DNA of 37,757 nt from Corallochytrium limacisporum (GCA_002811645.1 PDIP01000097.1:3419-41175); one strand, 5' to 3'. Positions 18,482-28,801 are shown, counted from the stretch's first letter. Numbers and translations: made by a program. The notes: generated by a model from the letters alone, not told the origin.

Positions 18482-18955
18482 TCAATTTACTCTAATGGCG
18501 AGACTCAGTGTTGCTGTGAAGAGCACCATGCCCCATACAAAGTCCACGAACGCCAACCAAGACGGGTATTTCGAAAAGATTGCGGCCACTGTGCCCGAGT
18601 AGACACCGTAGGAGGCAAACCCTAAGGTCAACCCAGCGTACACAGCCAATTTAGGTCTATCCAACGGTGGCACAAAGCGCATCAACAGTTCAGTTGCCAC
18701 TGCGGTCTGGAAAATGAGACAAACGTACGGGAAGAGCACCCAACCAATACGAACATCCAAGGGAACCCCCCGTTGGATACTCTGCACCGCTGACCGGTAG
18801 TTTCCAATATTCACGCCGATCCAGGTGGCATCTAGTACAATCATTAGCATCGACGAAGCCAGTGTACGTTTGGCAATCTGGGTCTTGGATGACGGTGAAT
18901 AGTGTGCAATAATCATGTGATCACTGCCGTCATCACTGAGGTCGTCGTCAGCCAT
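18482..18955 (-). CDS. DUF2177-family four-helix membrane protein
   Basis: 157 residues from ATG 18953-18955 (GCC ATG G context). After an acidic start (MADDDLSDDGSD) come four hydrophobic helices with the DUF2177 marks: MIVLDATWIGVNIGNYRSAV, a second helix WVLFPYVCLIFQTAVATELL, YAGLTLGFASYGVYSGTV, and FVDFVWGMVLFTATLSLAI. DUF2177 proteins are small integral membrane proteins, common in bacteria and scattered in algae and other protists; function is unknown. The frame is open upstream to 19090, and a candidate 51-nt intron at 18965-19015 would join an upstream ATG (19046-19048) in frame, so the N-terminus may be longer by about 15 residues. Family placement is by motif recall. Confidence 0.75.
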   Translation of the reverse strand: MADDDLSDDGSDHMIIAHYSPSSKTQIAKRTLASSMLMIVLDATWIGVNIGNYRSAVQSIQRGVPLDVRIGWVLFPYVCLIFQTAVATELLMRFVPPLDRPKLAVYAGLTLGFASYGVYSGTVAAIFSKYPSWLAFVDFVWGMVLFTATLSLAIRVN

Positions 18956-18964
18956 GGCAATGGA

Positions 18965-19015
18965 CTGTAAAGAAGTAAGTTCCCATACCCCGCAGTAAGC
19001 AAGGTCATGACATAC
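18965..19015 (-). other. Candidate 51-nt intron at the 5' end of the DUF2177 gene
   Basis: On the minus strand the segment starts GTATGT and ends CTTCTTTACAG, good donor and acceptor signals. Its length is a multiple of three and holds no stop in the gene's frame, so spliced and unspliced transcripts both stay open. It may lie in the 5' UTR if translation starts at 18955. Confidence 0.45.
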
Positions 19016-19340
19016 TGAAATGAGTAGCTCGTGTGTGTCTTTGATCATTTCCATGTAAATAGGTCTAGGCAGCCATAATCGTCGGAGCACCCCTCAATGA
19101 CTAATTAGATGAATACGACACCACCAGGTCGGTGGTACCAACAGTAAGGCCGCCGAGTCCCTACGGGCACGATCCGTCGCAAATGCACCCCCCCTCTCCC
19201 ACCTTCCTTCCCCCGGCCTGTTTCTCTACTTTTCGCCGGATCGGCGCAGGTCCACCAAGATGCGTCATCATTGGCCCCCGGTCGGTGGGAGGGTAGGACA
19301 GATCGAAACGGTCGGGTCCGCCCATTTTTCCAGTGCGATA

Positions 19341-19383
19341 AAAATAGACTCCCTTTCACGGGTACATAAAATAGACTCCCTTT
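19341..19383 (+). repeat. Two-copy direct repeat, 16 nt, period 27
   Basis: AAAATAGACTCCCTTT occurs at 19341-19356 and again at 19368-19383. The copies are identical over 16 nt with an 11-nt spacer. They lie about 390 nt upstream of the DUF2177 start. They could be a duplicated regulatory site or a small tandem duplication. Confidence 0.6.
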
Positions 19384-19928
19384 TCGCGAGGCCCGGGCGG
19401 CAGCTGGAGCACCCAGTGCGTAGGGGGCCCCGGGGAAGAAGGAGGCAAGAGGGCAGGCGCCTTTGGAATGGCATCCGGGGAATTCCCCGTCGCAGCGTAT
19501 TGGATCGGTGTCCCTCTGCGTATTTAATATTGGACCAACGCACTGGGCCGCAGGGATGATTTCCTTCTCGCTATTTTCTTTAGCTTTTTTCTATTTTTTC
19601 CCGTCCCTTTCTTCTTTCTCTCTTTTCGGGGCAACGTTCGCCAAAATCCTTCCCTCGCGCTGTGTCCCGATAACCATACATTGGCTTGCAACTTGCGTAC
19701 GTTCTTCCGGGACAAATTAAGCGACTCTCCCACGGTTTCATTCTCTTAGGAGGGCGCCCCTGGAAAGACTTTCAAGTGCTTCCCCCCTGCGCAACTTTCC
19801 CAAACATTTTTTTGTTTTTTTTTTTGGTGAGCGATGGAACCGGTAGTACTTTGGACATATGGAACCCAAATAGGCCGAAGTCAGCAAAGGAGCAGGACGG
19901 TGGCGGGCGGGTGTCAGAGAAAAAGGCC

Positions 19929-19943
19929 GGGGGGGGGGGGGGG
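19929..19943 (+). repeat. 15-G homopolymer run
   Basis: Longest G run in the window; length is prone to sequencing error. It is intergenic, like every other run of nine or more G or C here. Confidence 0.7.
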
Positions 19944-20462
19944 TGGTGTGTGGTAAACCGGGAGAGAGCGAGAGGACGGCGGGGACTCACGATGGAACCG
20001 CGGGTACATGTGTACAACACGAGCACAACGGGCCAAACCAAACTGGGATACTGGGTCTAATTCAGACCTCTGGAAAGTGAGGTTGTCAAGTCGCTACGGA
20101 GGGTCTCTGTGGGGGCGCGGGAAGTGATCAGCAGACCATCTTCACCTGTGGGCACGGACAAGGCCGAAAGGGAAGAATTGGGGGGTGGTGGCAGAGAAAC
20201 AATCTGACCAGCTTGGGGGAACGCTCGGTTCCGATAGTCCTAAGAAAAGATCCCCTGTAGGGGGCAGGTGCGCAGCTGTGTGTCTGGACGACGTTGGCCG
20301 GCCTGGACATTGTCTGATACCATAACGCCACAAGATATTACGAATTACTGCTGTTTAACGTATGAGAAGCACATCATGTACAGTTGTGGGAATAGTTGTC
20401 AAGTATTGCTCATGAGGAGTAAGAGTGCTCCCACATAATCGCACCGAGGATGTAGCGAAAAG

Positions 20463-22649
20463 ATGGAACCGATACGCGACGAATCTCCCACTTCGGTGGA
20501 GCCGAGCTACGAAGAAGATTCCTCTTTACCACAGTCCCCGGGCCGGGTACAACCGAGTTTCAATGCTGCCTTAGCGAGAGCTGAACTGGCAGATCTTGTC
20601 GATGCAAGTAGCCGGGCTCACAGTCATGCGCAGGTGACACGAGAACATGTTTCAACCGGCCGGACCTTTGGCAGACTTGACGATGGATCGCTAGCTAAGG
20701 CCTGGCAAAAGACACGAGATGTGGTCTGGAAATATCGCCAGGGCTTCCATGACCTCTTTGCATTGCGGGAACTGGAGTCTCACCTAGATAAACCGCACGA
20801 GGAAAGGGTCGTTGCCCAGCCTGTATCATTCAAGAGGGTACGAGGTAGAAACTATGCGCTGGCGTATAGGGACAGTCGGGAACAGGAACAGTTCGGCAGC
20901 AGCGACGATGAGGTAGAACCACCTGTGGATATTGGGGAGCAAATTCCACTGACCAGTAGCCGGCTTTCGCCTCGAGATCCGGGTGTCCAAACTGGCACTG
21001 CTGCATATACCGGTCCGTCTCCCCACTCTCCTGTAGGGAACCACTTCATGCGAAAGGTAGGAACCACAGATTCAAAATTGAATGCAGCTCACGCGCTCGC
21101 CTGGGACCTATTCAAGCGACCGCCGTCGGTCCCGCGCGACGGACGCGAAAGCAGCAGAGAGCGCCATCCCTCGGCAAATCTCAGCCACGTCGAAACTGTG
21201 GAAAGTGTAGCGGCGGCCGAAACTGAAGAGCAGCAGTTTATCGACGAGCTTCGCTCGCAGTATCTACGGGACGCCATCAATTTTGATGATCTTGAAGCTG
21301 CACAAAACATTCCTACTGTCTTCATCCGTCCCGAGGATGTGTTTCTCAAACTCAGCCGCAGCTTCATGAACAACGGCTGTCCCGTGCATCGTTTAGAGCC
21401 GTTGATGAATGACTTGGCCCACCGCTTGGACTTTGTCTGCGAGATCATTGTGCAAACCGGTACTATTTTTTGTCTCTTCGGTGAGGGTCGGAATACTGAG
21501 ATGCACATGATCCGTGCCCCGGAAGGTCTGAACTCTGAGAAGTTGCAGTTGCTGGAACAGGTTGGACAGCTCCTCCTGAATGGTTCCATCAAGCGCTATG
21601 GCAAGGACAAAGATGCTTCCCTTGCTGACCGCACTGGCATGGCTGCAAGGGCATTGAACCATGTCTTACGCATGCCGGACCGTCCAGGTCCAATCGGCTT
21701 TGTACTCGGTCTTGCCGGAACGCCAGTGGCGGCTATGACACTCTTCTTTCCTGCAGACAACCTTGACCTAGGCATTGGCTTTTTGGTCGGTGGTTTCTTG
21801 GCGTGCATCAGTATGGTCGTAGGTCGAGTAGCTCCTCAGACTCATGACTATTACATGGCTTTCATTACGGGAATGGTAGTCACTTTACTAACCTACCTGA
21901 TAGGCGGAATCTGTTCCAGTGGGTTGAGTATCTCCGTGCTCATCCATCTGCTACCCGGTATGGGCATCACCATTTCCATTCTGGAGCTTATCACCAACAA
22001 CAAAACAAGTGGAACAAGTCGGTTTGTGTTCAGTCTGATTCTGGCATTTGGTATTGGCCTGTCCTTGGACTTTGGAACGCGGACCATGGGATTTCTTCTC
22101 GGCCTGTCACGCGATGATATAGTGGCTCTGGATGTCTGCGATGGCAATCCCTACCAACCGTACTTTGAGTGGCCTGCGGTGGTGCTGGCCGTCTATTCGA
22201 TCGCCACGCTCTTCGGGAGTCACCCTCGACAGATTCCGGCTGCCATTCCCGTTATTTTTGCCAGCTATGGCGTCTATCGCAGCCTCCGTCCTATGGCATC
22301 CAACATTGAAGCCACTATTGCCGGTGCATACGCAGTGGGCGTGGTATCTGACCTCATCGCTGAGTTTACACCTGTCCCAGATCTAGTTTTATCCCTGCCA
22401 GCCATTATGCTGCTTGTGCCGGGATCTTTGTCCCTCCTGACGGCGCAACATATCCTGAACAGTAATGTCGAAGCGAGCGTGACGTTTGGGTTCAACATTG
22501 TGGCCACGTCTGTGGCCATTGCATTTGGCCTCAAAGTTTCAGCGTTATTCAGCCTGCGCAAGCTCGACCGTCTCATTGTGTATGCTACGCGCGGTGTCTA
22601 CCCCGGAATCTTTGCACCCAGAGCTGATCTACACTTTTCAATGGTATAA
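20463..22649 (+). CDS. ThrE/Prm10-family (DUF1212) membrane transporter
   Basis: 728 residues. A hydrophilic N-terminus (1-280) precedes the ThrE N-terminal part at about 283-400 (FIRPEDVFLKLSRSFMNNG, HRLEPLMNDLAHRLDF, GRNTEMHMIRAPEGL). From about 409 there are some ten hydrophobic segments (GPIGFVLGLAGTPVAAMTLF, LLPGMGITISILELI, IPAAIPVIFASYGVYRSL). The late motif LLVPGSLSLLTAQ fits the family PGS site. Bacterial ThrE exports threonine and serine; fungal members (Prm10, YJL107C) are pheromone-regulated or uncharacterised, with the same two-part ThrE layout. The start ATG at 20463 is the first in frame. ThrE is tandem with eIF3i. The substrate is not known. Confidence 0.9.
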   Translation: MEPIRDESPTSVEPSYEEDSSLPQSPGRVQPSFNAALARAELADLVDASSRAHSHAQVTREHVSTGRTFGRLDDGSLAKAWQKTRDVVWKYRQGFHDLFALRELESHLDKPHEERVVAQPVSFKRVRGRNYALAYRDSREQEQFGSSDDEVEPPVDIGEQIPLTSSRLSPRDPGVQTGTAAYTGPSPHSPVGNHFMRKVGTTDSKLNAAHALAWDLFKRPPSVPRDGRESSRERHPSANLSHVETVESVAAAETEEQQFIDELRSQYLRDAINFDDLEAAQNIPTVFIRPEDVFLKLSRSFMNNGCPVHRLEPLMNDLAHRLDFVCEIIVQTGTIFCLFGEGRNTEMHMIRAPEGLNSEKLQLLEQVGQLLLNGSIKRYGKDKDASLADRTGMAARALNHVLRMPDRPGPIGFVLGLAGTPVAAMTLFFPADNLDLGIGFLVGGFLACISMVVGRVAPQTHDYYMAFITGMVVTLLTYLIGGICSSGLSISVLIHLLPGMGITISILELITNNKTSGTSRFVFSLILAFGIGLSLDFGTRTMGFLLGLSRDDIVALDVCDGNPYQPYFEWPAVVLAVYSIATLFGSHPRQIPAAIPVIFASYGVYRSLRPMASNIEATIAGAYAVGVVSDLIAEFTPVPDLVLSLPAIMLLVPGSLSLLTAQHILNSNVEASVTFGFNIVATSVAIAFGLKVSALFSLRKLDRLIVYATRGVYPGIFAPRADLHFSMV

Positions 22650-22836
22650 GGCCACAAGTGGCAACATAGGCAGCCTCCTTTAGTTCCACGACGATCGCTG
22701 TTCTCACTCCGTGAGACTGTCAGTGAACACTCGTGCTTCCCCCTTAGCTTTCTTTGTGTATTGGTCGTACTAGCGTACTACCCTCCGTACAACCCTATAC
22801 ATTAACTATGTTGAAAACATCCAGGCTCCGTTCCCT

Positions 22837-23472
22837 ATGGGATTACTATTTGGTGTAGGCACAGTACTGAATGTACCGAGAGGGACATATTTCCTTGCTA
22901 GCAATAGTGAACATACTGGAAAGACCGATCCCCTTCTCCTTGCTACTTGTACCACCTACCCAGAACCCGTGCCCTCTGGCCGTTCCGGTTGGTACCCCAC
23001 GTGTGCTAGTGCTTTGCACTCGCTGCCACAGAGAATTGGACTTTGCGTGTGTGCGCGTGCGTCAAAAGGTGTGCGGTTGGAAGCAGAGGGGTGTGTTTTG
23101 TTTGCATATGCATACAAAACTGCGATTCGATTACATTGTATAGCCTTCGGAAATGTAGGATTGACACGCTCCTGTGACCTTCTAGGTGATTGTGCAGAGG
23201 AGCGTTTATTACTCAGTGTTCTGGTGTGCCTGGCTTCGTGGCCTGCATTGTATACTGTTCTAGGCGCGTCCACTAGGGTGCACAAGTATGATGAAGAGGT
23301 AGAGGTGTGGGGTATGATGGTAACCCTATATCAGAATCACTGGTATTTAAATATCAATCGGGCTAGCAAGGTGTCTTATTATATACTTTCAGCGAAAGGG
23401 AGCAAGACGTATCTTTTTGAAACCATTTGCAAGCGTTTAAGTGCGGCATCAGAGCAGGTGTATAGAATTTGA
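22837..23472 (+). CDS. Doubtful 211-codon open frame upstream of eIF3i
   Basis: An ATG-started frame fills most of the gap between ThrE and eIF3i and ends 21 nt before the eIF3i start. It has no recognisable domain, is rich in Cys, Ser and Leu, and its sequence contains an A/T-rich stretch and a TATACTTTCAG acceptor-like site (about 23382-23392) more like a promoter or 5' UTR. I think it is more likely the eIF3i upstream region than a gene, but list it because of its length. Confidence 0.15.
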   Translation: MGLLFGVGTVLNVPRGTYFLASNSEHTGKTDPLLLATCTTYPEPVPSGRSGWYPTCASALHSLPQRIGLCVCARASKGVRLEAEGCVLFAYAYKTAIRLHCIAFGNVGLTRSCDLLGDCAEERLLLSVLVCLASWPALYTVLGASTRVHKYDEEVEVWGMMVTLYQNHWYLNINRASKVSYYILSAKGSKTYLFETICKRLSAASEQVYRI

Positions 23473-23493
23473 AACACATATATCAGTGACATA

Positions 23494-24956
23494 ATGAGGC
23501 CAATTCTTCTACAGGGTCACGAACGGTCCCTGACCATGATCAAATACAACCGTGAAGGTGATTTGTTGTTCTCTTCAGCGAAGGATAAGTCCCCCACGGT
23601 TTGGCGCACAAACAATGGTGAGCGTCTAGGTACTTTTGAGGGACACAACGGTGCTGTTTGGTGCATTGATGTCAATTATGACACTTCTCTGGTTATGACA
23701 GGTAAGTAAAACTTTAATTGTTTGGCTAGGTCTCGGGGTAACAGAAGAATGGACGTGAAGTCGGAAAATCAGAGAACTCGAAGCCAGGAGATCGGTTTGG
23801 AATCAGTACTGACACTAGGAATTTTATCATGAGAGAAACAGAATCTCTCCCCGCGCCTGTCAAACAGTGGCGTCTGTTATATCAATGAGGCGTTGTTGCC
23901 GCTTGGCGCGCATATTCCATACTGTGGATGGGGCACATATTCAGTGGCCGGTTATGTCAATGTTCCATTTTGGCGCGTGGCCAGTCCACCTGCTTGAGTG
24001 TCCTATAGCTTTTTTCCTCGCTTTCAAGTTTCACTCGAATTCCGTTTCTTCCCAAACTCTTCATTGAACTGGTCGTGACCCAGGGGTCTCATACCCAAGG
24101 ATCTTCCGCCAATTTCTTCGGAGTCAGGAGATCATTGTATACTAACCCATGTTGTTACTCTTATACCAATTTCACAATTACAGGATCTGCCGATTCATCT
24201 GCACGCCTCTGGGAAGCTAAGACGGGCAAAGAACTGCACTGTTTCCAATGCGAGACCGCCGTACGTAGCCTGGCCTTTGGTGCCAGCGGTATCTCCGTTG
24301 CGTTCACAACCGATGCTACTCTAGGACGGAAGAGTCGTTTATTCATCTGGGATCTGGATAAGACTACCAAATTACCCGTCGGTGATGAACCTCGCCTAAA
24401 CATTGAGGTACCTCACTCCAAAATCACTTGCCTGGTCTGGGGTCCCCTGGACAAGACAGTCTTCACTGGGCACGAGAACGGTAATCTCATCCAATGGGAT
24501 GCCAAAACCGGGGAGCGTTTAGAAACTTCTGAGGAGCATGACCGCCAGATTAACAGTGTCAACACGTACCCTGATGGATCTATGTTTGTAACCTCATCGC
24601 GTGACTTTACTGCCAAGTTGTGGGATGCGTATACTTTCAAGTGTGTGCACACATACAAGACTGAGAAGCCAGTCAACAGCTCTGCGATCTCTCCAATTAA
24701 GGACCACGTTGTGCTCGGTGGTGGTCAAGACGCCAAAGATGTCACAACCACTGCAGCTCAGATGGGTCAATTCGAAGCCCGCTTTTTCCACCTTGTATTT
24801 GAGGAGGAGATCTGCCGGCTGAAAGGTCACTTTGGTCCCATCAATACGGTTGCTTTCCACCCTTCCGGGCGGTCGTTTGCCAGTGGTGGTGAGGATGGTT
24901 TTATTCGCCTGCAAACCTTTGACCCTGAGTACTACAGTGTTGAGTTTGAGTACTGA
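23494..24956 (+). CDS. EIF3I: Translation initiation factor eIF3 subunit I (spliced, two exons)
   Basis: Exons 23494-23701 and 24184-24956 encode 326 residues, against 325 in humans. eIF3i is a seven-bladed WD40 subunit of the eIF3 complex that binds the 40S ribosome. The start [20 protein letters not shown] and the blades [67 protein letters not shown] and the end [14 protein letters not shown] ... [18 protein letters not shown] match the family almost throughout. The intron splits a Gly codon (ACA G / GA TCT) with donor GTAAGT and acceptor TTACAG, so the join is unambiguous. It is tandem after ThrE and convergent with NMT (192 nt). Confidence 0.97.
23702..24183 (+). other. 482-nt spliceosomal intron in eIF3i
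   Basis: Donor GTAAGT at 23702, branch site TACTAAC at 24140-24146 (branch A about 38 nt from the end), acceptor ACAG at 24183. It is the only intron in the window proven by protein homology on both sides. I looked for C/D (RUGAUGA, CUGA) or H/ACA boxes of an intronic snoRNA and saw no convincing pair. Confidence 0.95.
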
Positions 24957-25148
24957 TTGCGAATGAGATGAACAGGCTTTTGTCTTGATCACATTGACAT
25001 CCAACACTTCCCTGCCATTGTGTGACTAAGTAAAAAATCGTAACATTTACATCTAATCATGATGAGGATTTGTTTATCATGTTGCATGCTGCGTGTTAAA
25101 TCAAACAGTAGTGATGTGAGACAGAAATGTCGAGTCATGGCATGGTCT
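24957..25148. other. Short convergent 3' gap, eIF3i to NMT
   Basis: 192 nt between the two stop codons; no gene and no canonical AATAAA on either strand. Presumably both poly(A) sites lie here. Confidence 0.5.
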
Positions 25149-26561
25149 TTACAAGAGCACAAATCCACAATCCTGTGCCTTCATTTCTGGACAGTAGAAA
25201 TTGTACAGATAGTACTGCAAGTTTCCATCACCCTTGCCAAAGTTAAGATCAGCGAACACGGCCTGGTTGTCCATAATGTCTAGGGCGTTGAAGACATCAC
25301 AGCCCTCGTTCTTGGCCACAATCAGCATATCACGCAACAGATCCTTCAATCCGTGCTTGAAAGGAGCGTAGTAGAAGCAGTAGGCCACCTTCAGATTCGA
25401 GTGCTTGTCGTTGTTCAGCACACTGCTATTCAGGATGTAGAAAGAGATGAAATCGGTGAGCTTCTTACTGTCCGGATTCTGAACAACGTAAGTCTCCACG
25501 ACATCGTCACGTGGGAGAAGCCAGTGCGCGACCTCGTCCTCGTTCATCACCGGAACCAGACGCTTGTTACTCAGGTACTTTCGCAACAGAACCTGCACCT
25601 CAGGTACGTCCTCCTTTGTCATCTGCCGCAGTCCCGTAGTGTGTGTCTCCTTGGGCAGTTTGTAGAGCTTCAGCATGCGTTGCATGGTTTGATTGCGAGG
25701 AATGTAGCTAAACTTAGTATCAACAAGCTTTTTGAAATTTAAACTGCGGTGCCAGTAGGTGGTACGCGTCACAGGGCGTGGAATAACGATACCACCTGTG
25801 TAAATGGCCTGGAAAATGCCTTTGATGTGAACACGACGAGTAATCTCTTTGATCAGTACCGGTGCCAAACGCTTCGTTCTCAGTTTCTTATGCACACAGA
25901 GAAAATTGACCTCGACCATACGTTTTTGTTGGTTCACCACGTGCACATCAGCTGGGATGGCAGAAATAAAGGCTACCAATTTCTTGTTGGCCTGCACCCG
26001 CACACCGCAGTGCCACAACTGTTCCCACCCAGGAGGACAAAGGGCCCACTTAAGGAATGGCCGCGAATAGTCAAAACGAAACACAGCGTCATCGTCTTCA
26101 ACGTAGTTACCGTAAAGCAAATCGTATACTTCCGTAAGCTGCGCTTCGTCCGTAATGTCAACCGTGTCCCACACGAACTGAGACGGCAGTTTGTAAGGCT
26201 CCTGCCGGATCTCATCCGGCGCTTTGTCATCTTCAATGGCACCAATTCCAGCTTTTCCCTTCTCTGGATCGGTAAATTGAGGCACAGGCTGCGTCTTCCA
26301 AAACTTATGCTCCTTATCCGGAGTTGCGTCCTTGCCTTGGCCTTCATTGTACTGTGCGATCATCTGGCGCAGTTGGTCCATAGATTCCTTGTCGGTTCCC
26401 TCAGGAAGTGTACCACCCGCCTGCATTTGGGCGAGCATTTTCTGGGCTTCTTCTCCGATATCGTCAAGACCCATTTGTTTTATCATCTGCTCAGCCAGGC
26501 CATCAGTGAAGGCAGCCTCGTCGGGGGCCATGGGCCTTCCGTTGTCTCGCTCCTCAGACAT
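25149..26561 (-). CDS. NMT: Glycylpeptide N-tetradecanoyltransferase (N-myristoyltransferase)
   Basis: 470 residues. NMT moves myristate from myristoyl-CoA to N-terminal glycine of proteins in the cytosol. A charged N-terminus (1-110) is followed by HKFWKTQPVPQF, the block PLSQFVWD-like LPSQFVWDTVDI, then YGNYVEDDDAVFRFDYS, FLKWALCPPGW, the acyl-CoA-binding EVNFLCVHKKLRTKRLAPVL (about 210-230), AIYTGGIVIPRPVTRTTYWH, SYIPRNQTMQRM, and the C-terminal DVFNALDIMDNQAVFADLNF and LQYYLYNFYCPEMK. The final residues LL give the C-terminal carboxylate used in catalysis. The ATG at 26559-26561 is the first one; the open frame upstream to 26642 has no ATG. Complete, no odd features. Confidence 0.98.
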   Translation of the reverse strand: MSEERDNGRPMAPDEAAFTDGLAEQMIKQMGLDDIGEEAQKMLAQMQAGGTLPEGTDKESMDQLRQMIAQYNEGQGKDATPDKEHKFWKTQPVPQFTDPEKGKAGIGAIEDDKAPDEIRQEPYKLPSQFVWDTVDITDEAQLTEVYDLLYGNYVEDDDAVFRFDYSRPFLKWALCPPGWEQLWHCGVRVQANKKLVAFISAIPADVHVVNQQKRMVEVNFLCVHKKLRTKRLAPVLIKEITRRVHIKGIFQAIYTGGIVIPRPVTRTTYWHRSLNFKKLVDTKFSYIPRNQTMQRMLKLYKLPKETHTTGLRQMTKEDVPEVQVLLRKYLSNKRLVPVMNEDEVAHWLLPRDDVVETYVVQNPDSKKLTDFISFYILNSSVLNNDKHSNLKVAYCFYYAPFKHGLKDLLRDMLIVAKNEGCDVFNALDIMDNQAVFADLNFGKGDGNLQYYLYNFYCPEMKAQDCGFVLL

Positions 26562-27679
26562 TACCTTTGGTTTCCGTACTAGTGATTCTTTACAGAGGAC
26601 CAGATCTAAGGTAAGCACATTGTAGACACCACCTCGCACCAAGGCCGCTAGTTATTTCTGAAATACTTCACAGTGGACTGCAGTTGCTCCAAAAGGGGCT
26701 AACCGGCTTTCTCGCGGCGTGTCCTCTCCTGATTTTGTTTTCGATCCCTTGGGACTACGTGAAGCATCCGTACCCCTTCCTCCCCGGGTGCCTAATGGAG
26801 GCAGTGGCGCTGGCGACACAAAGTGCCACCAAGTACAATCACAACCGCACGTGTTGTTGCCTATGGCTGCCACACTGCTGCGTAACACTGGCTGGGGGGC
26901 CCTCCCCTATCCCGGAATTTTGGCCAAAGCCTGTAGGTTTGCTTTTCTTTCTTGTGTGTTCTTGCGCTATGCTTCAGCCACCCTAATCGCAACAACCGGG
27001 CCACTCTCTCTCCCGCTGGACCTTGACTAAAATTAGGCCCCTAAATTTCCTTTTTATAGATTCTAATCAAAGGTATATTAAAATGTGCTGGGATGCACTC
27101 CGGGAGTCTAATATTTCCCTGTACTTTTCCGAAGGGCCCCCTTCTCCCAAAGACCCGCAATCTCTTCGTTCGCTCTCGCTCTTCACGCTTGTGTCGGTGG
27201 TCTCCCCCTCCCAAATTTCTTCGAACGAAGAATTTATGATGAGGTTTTTATCTCTCCAGTCCCAGTCCCATTCTGAGATCACATTTCGCGGCAGTAGGAA
27301 TTGTAAGACGAACCCGTGGTTTCGAAGAAAATAGGACGAAAGTAAAATTGGGGTATACCGGGATAAAATTGGTAGTTCAACCACCAGGGCGAAAACAGCG
27401 TGAAAGGCGAGGAAATTCTGTTGCGGGGGGCCCGCAATCTGGACAGCGGAGCAACTGCATGGTTTTCAATTTTTGGACACTCGAAACTCCGGACGAGGCC
27501 GGTTTGGGTGCGGCTGACTGCATGGCTGTGGGCAGCAGTGAGCGAGAATCGCTATGCGTAGCAGCGCATCTATCGAGTTTGTTGCACTACTAACCAAGAG
27601 TAATGAGAGGAGCTGTCTTATTGTATGGATTCTGCTGCTGGAGAATCATGTATGATAGCCCTAGGAGCATGCTGAATGG

Positions 27680-28426
27680 ATGTCAAGTGCCAAGCAATTT
27701 GCAAAGAAACCACGTTTCGCTCTCGAACCTAATGTGGAATACGCCATCAAGACCCTAAGCTTCCCTGAGCCATTCTTGAGTACGGCCACTTAGTCTTATT
27801 CCAACGCGTAGGGACACACGTTCGCACACACATGAAGAACCAAATCCGTGACAGCTTAGTTGCTGGAGAACATCATTGATCCACCATAACGAGCATCATG
27901 GACAATACAATCCAGTCCAACTGCTACAGTTCACGATGACTTTTCTAGACCGAATCATATCATAAATGGATGTGCATGACCGTATGCACGAGTGTTTGGG
28001 GACGATGATCTGAGTGATGATGTCGTGTCCTTGAGCTGGGACGTCAAGGTTGATGATGGACCCGCCTATTGTTTTGCGTCAGAACTGCTAACAGACCGAA
28101 TCCTTCTCAGGCTGGTCTCCTATCTCCGAACAATCCTCACCGGCACGGAACTGTATGATTCTGGTACGCCCGAGTGCGGTCTCGGGATAAAGAGCGAGCA
28201 AGATCATCACTCCTCAACATAGATTTGCTAGCAAAAATAAGAGGTATGTGCATTGCAAGCATTAATTCTGATTTCCCCATACATAGGCAGAACGCGTTTG
28301 CCTCAGCGTAGGTGAACTACTGAAGCATCCAGTAGCATACTTACCCGCTTAGCCCTTCCTTTACCTAGCTCTGGAGAGGTGGTGCAATGGGCCATCGCCA
28401 TCTACGAGTACATCGTGTCAGAATAG
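27680..28426. other. Possible small multi-exon gene, strand uncertain
   Basis: On the plus strand, an ATG at 27680 opens a 37-codon frame (MSSAKQFAKKPRFALEPNVE ...) ending in TAG at 27791. A second open frame, about 27991-28222, reads FGDDDLSDDVVSLSWDVKV and continues through a helical stretch. Candidate introns 28244-28286 (GTATGT ... ACATAG) and 28308-28368 (GTAGGT ... CCTAG) would lead in phase to SGEVVQWAIAIYEYIVSE and TAG at 28424-28426. However, the minus strand also shows a strong donor (GGGTAAGT, near 28341) and an open frame of about 60 codons, so I cannot fix the strand. No family was recognised. Confidence 0.2.
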
Positions 28427-28742
28427 TCAGAGGCTGGTCGCAAGCAAACCAACAATCCCCGAATCATCTGATGTTGTATGCGTATGTCTTCAACAGGAAA
28501 TATGACCTGGAACTCAAGCTCCGTGGAAAATGTCACATACAGGATGCATGTCACATTGATCAGCACACATAGCAATCTGAGCTCCGTACAAACTCACACG
28601 GGGCACACGGCACATACACATGGTTGCACTGCTCTATTTCTCGGCACCACATTCCGATCCATCTGCCGGGCTACGGAGTCAGCTCCCTGCAATTTTTCTC
28701 TATGCCTCGTTGTGCGGCAGCAACTCTCTGTCTGTCTCCCCT

Positions 28743-28801
28743 CCCCTCCCCCCCCTCTGTGACCGGTCGGTCAATCTTCTCCCCTTTCACCGGGGGAGGG
28801 G
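28743..28801. repeat. GC inverted repeat, 10-bp arms
   Basis: CCCCTCCCCC at 28743-28752 and GGGGGAGGGG at 28792-28801 are perfect complements with a 39-nt spacer. The arms extend the CCTCCCCC motif of the other hairpins. Confidence 0.6.

Larger units (their letters stand above)
18956..20462. other. 1.5 kb divergent intergenic region, DUF2177 to ThrE
   Basis: No gene is recognised. It holds a 16-nt direct repeat (19341-19383), pyrimidine-rich DNA at about 19560-19640, a run of ten T with a G interruption near 19806-19826, and a 15-G run at 19929-19943. Open frames on both strands cross these tracts and have no domain. Confidence 0.5.

Noticed and set aside
23702-24183. Possible intronic C/D snoRNA in eIF3i
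   Set aside because: No RUGAUGA with a paired CUGA at suitable spacing was found by eye.
25749-26582. 277-codon open frame antisense to NMT
   Set aside because: The minus-strand NMT is unmistakable; this frame has no domain.
28336-28346. ATACTTACC, like the 5' end of U1 snRNA
   Set aside because: The following sequence does not resemble U1; more simply the complement of a donor site.
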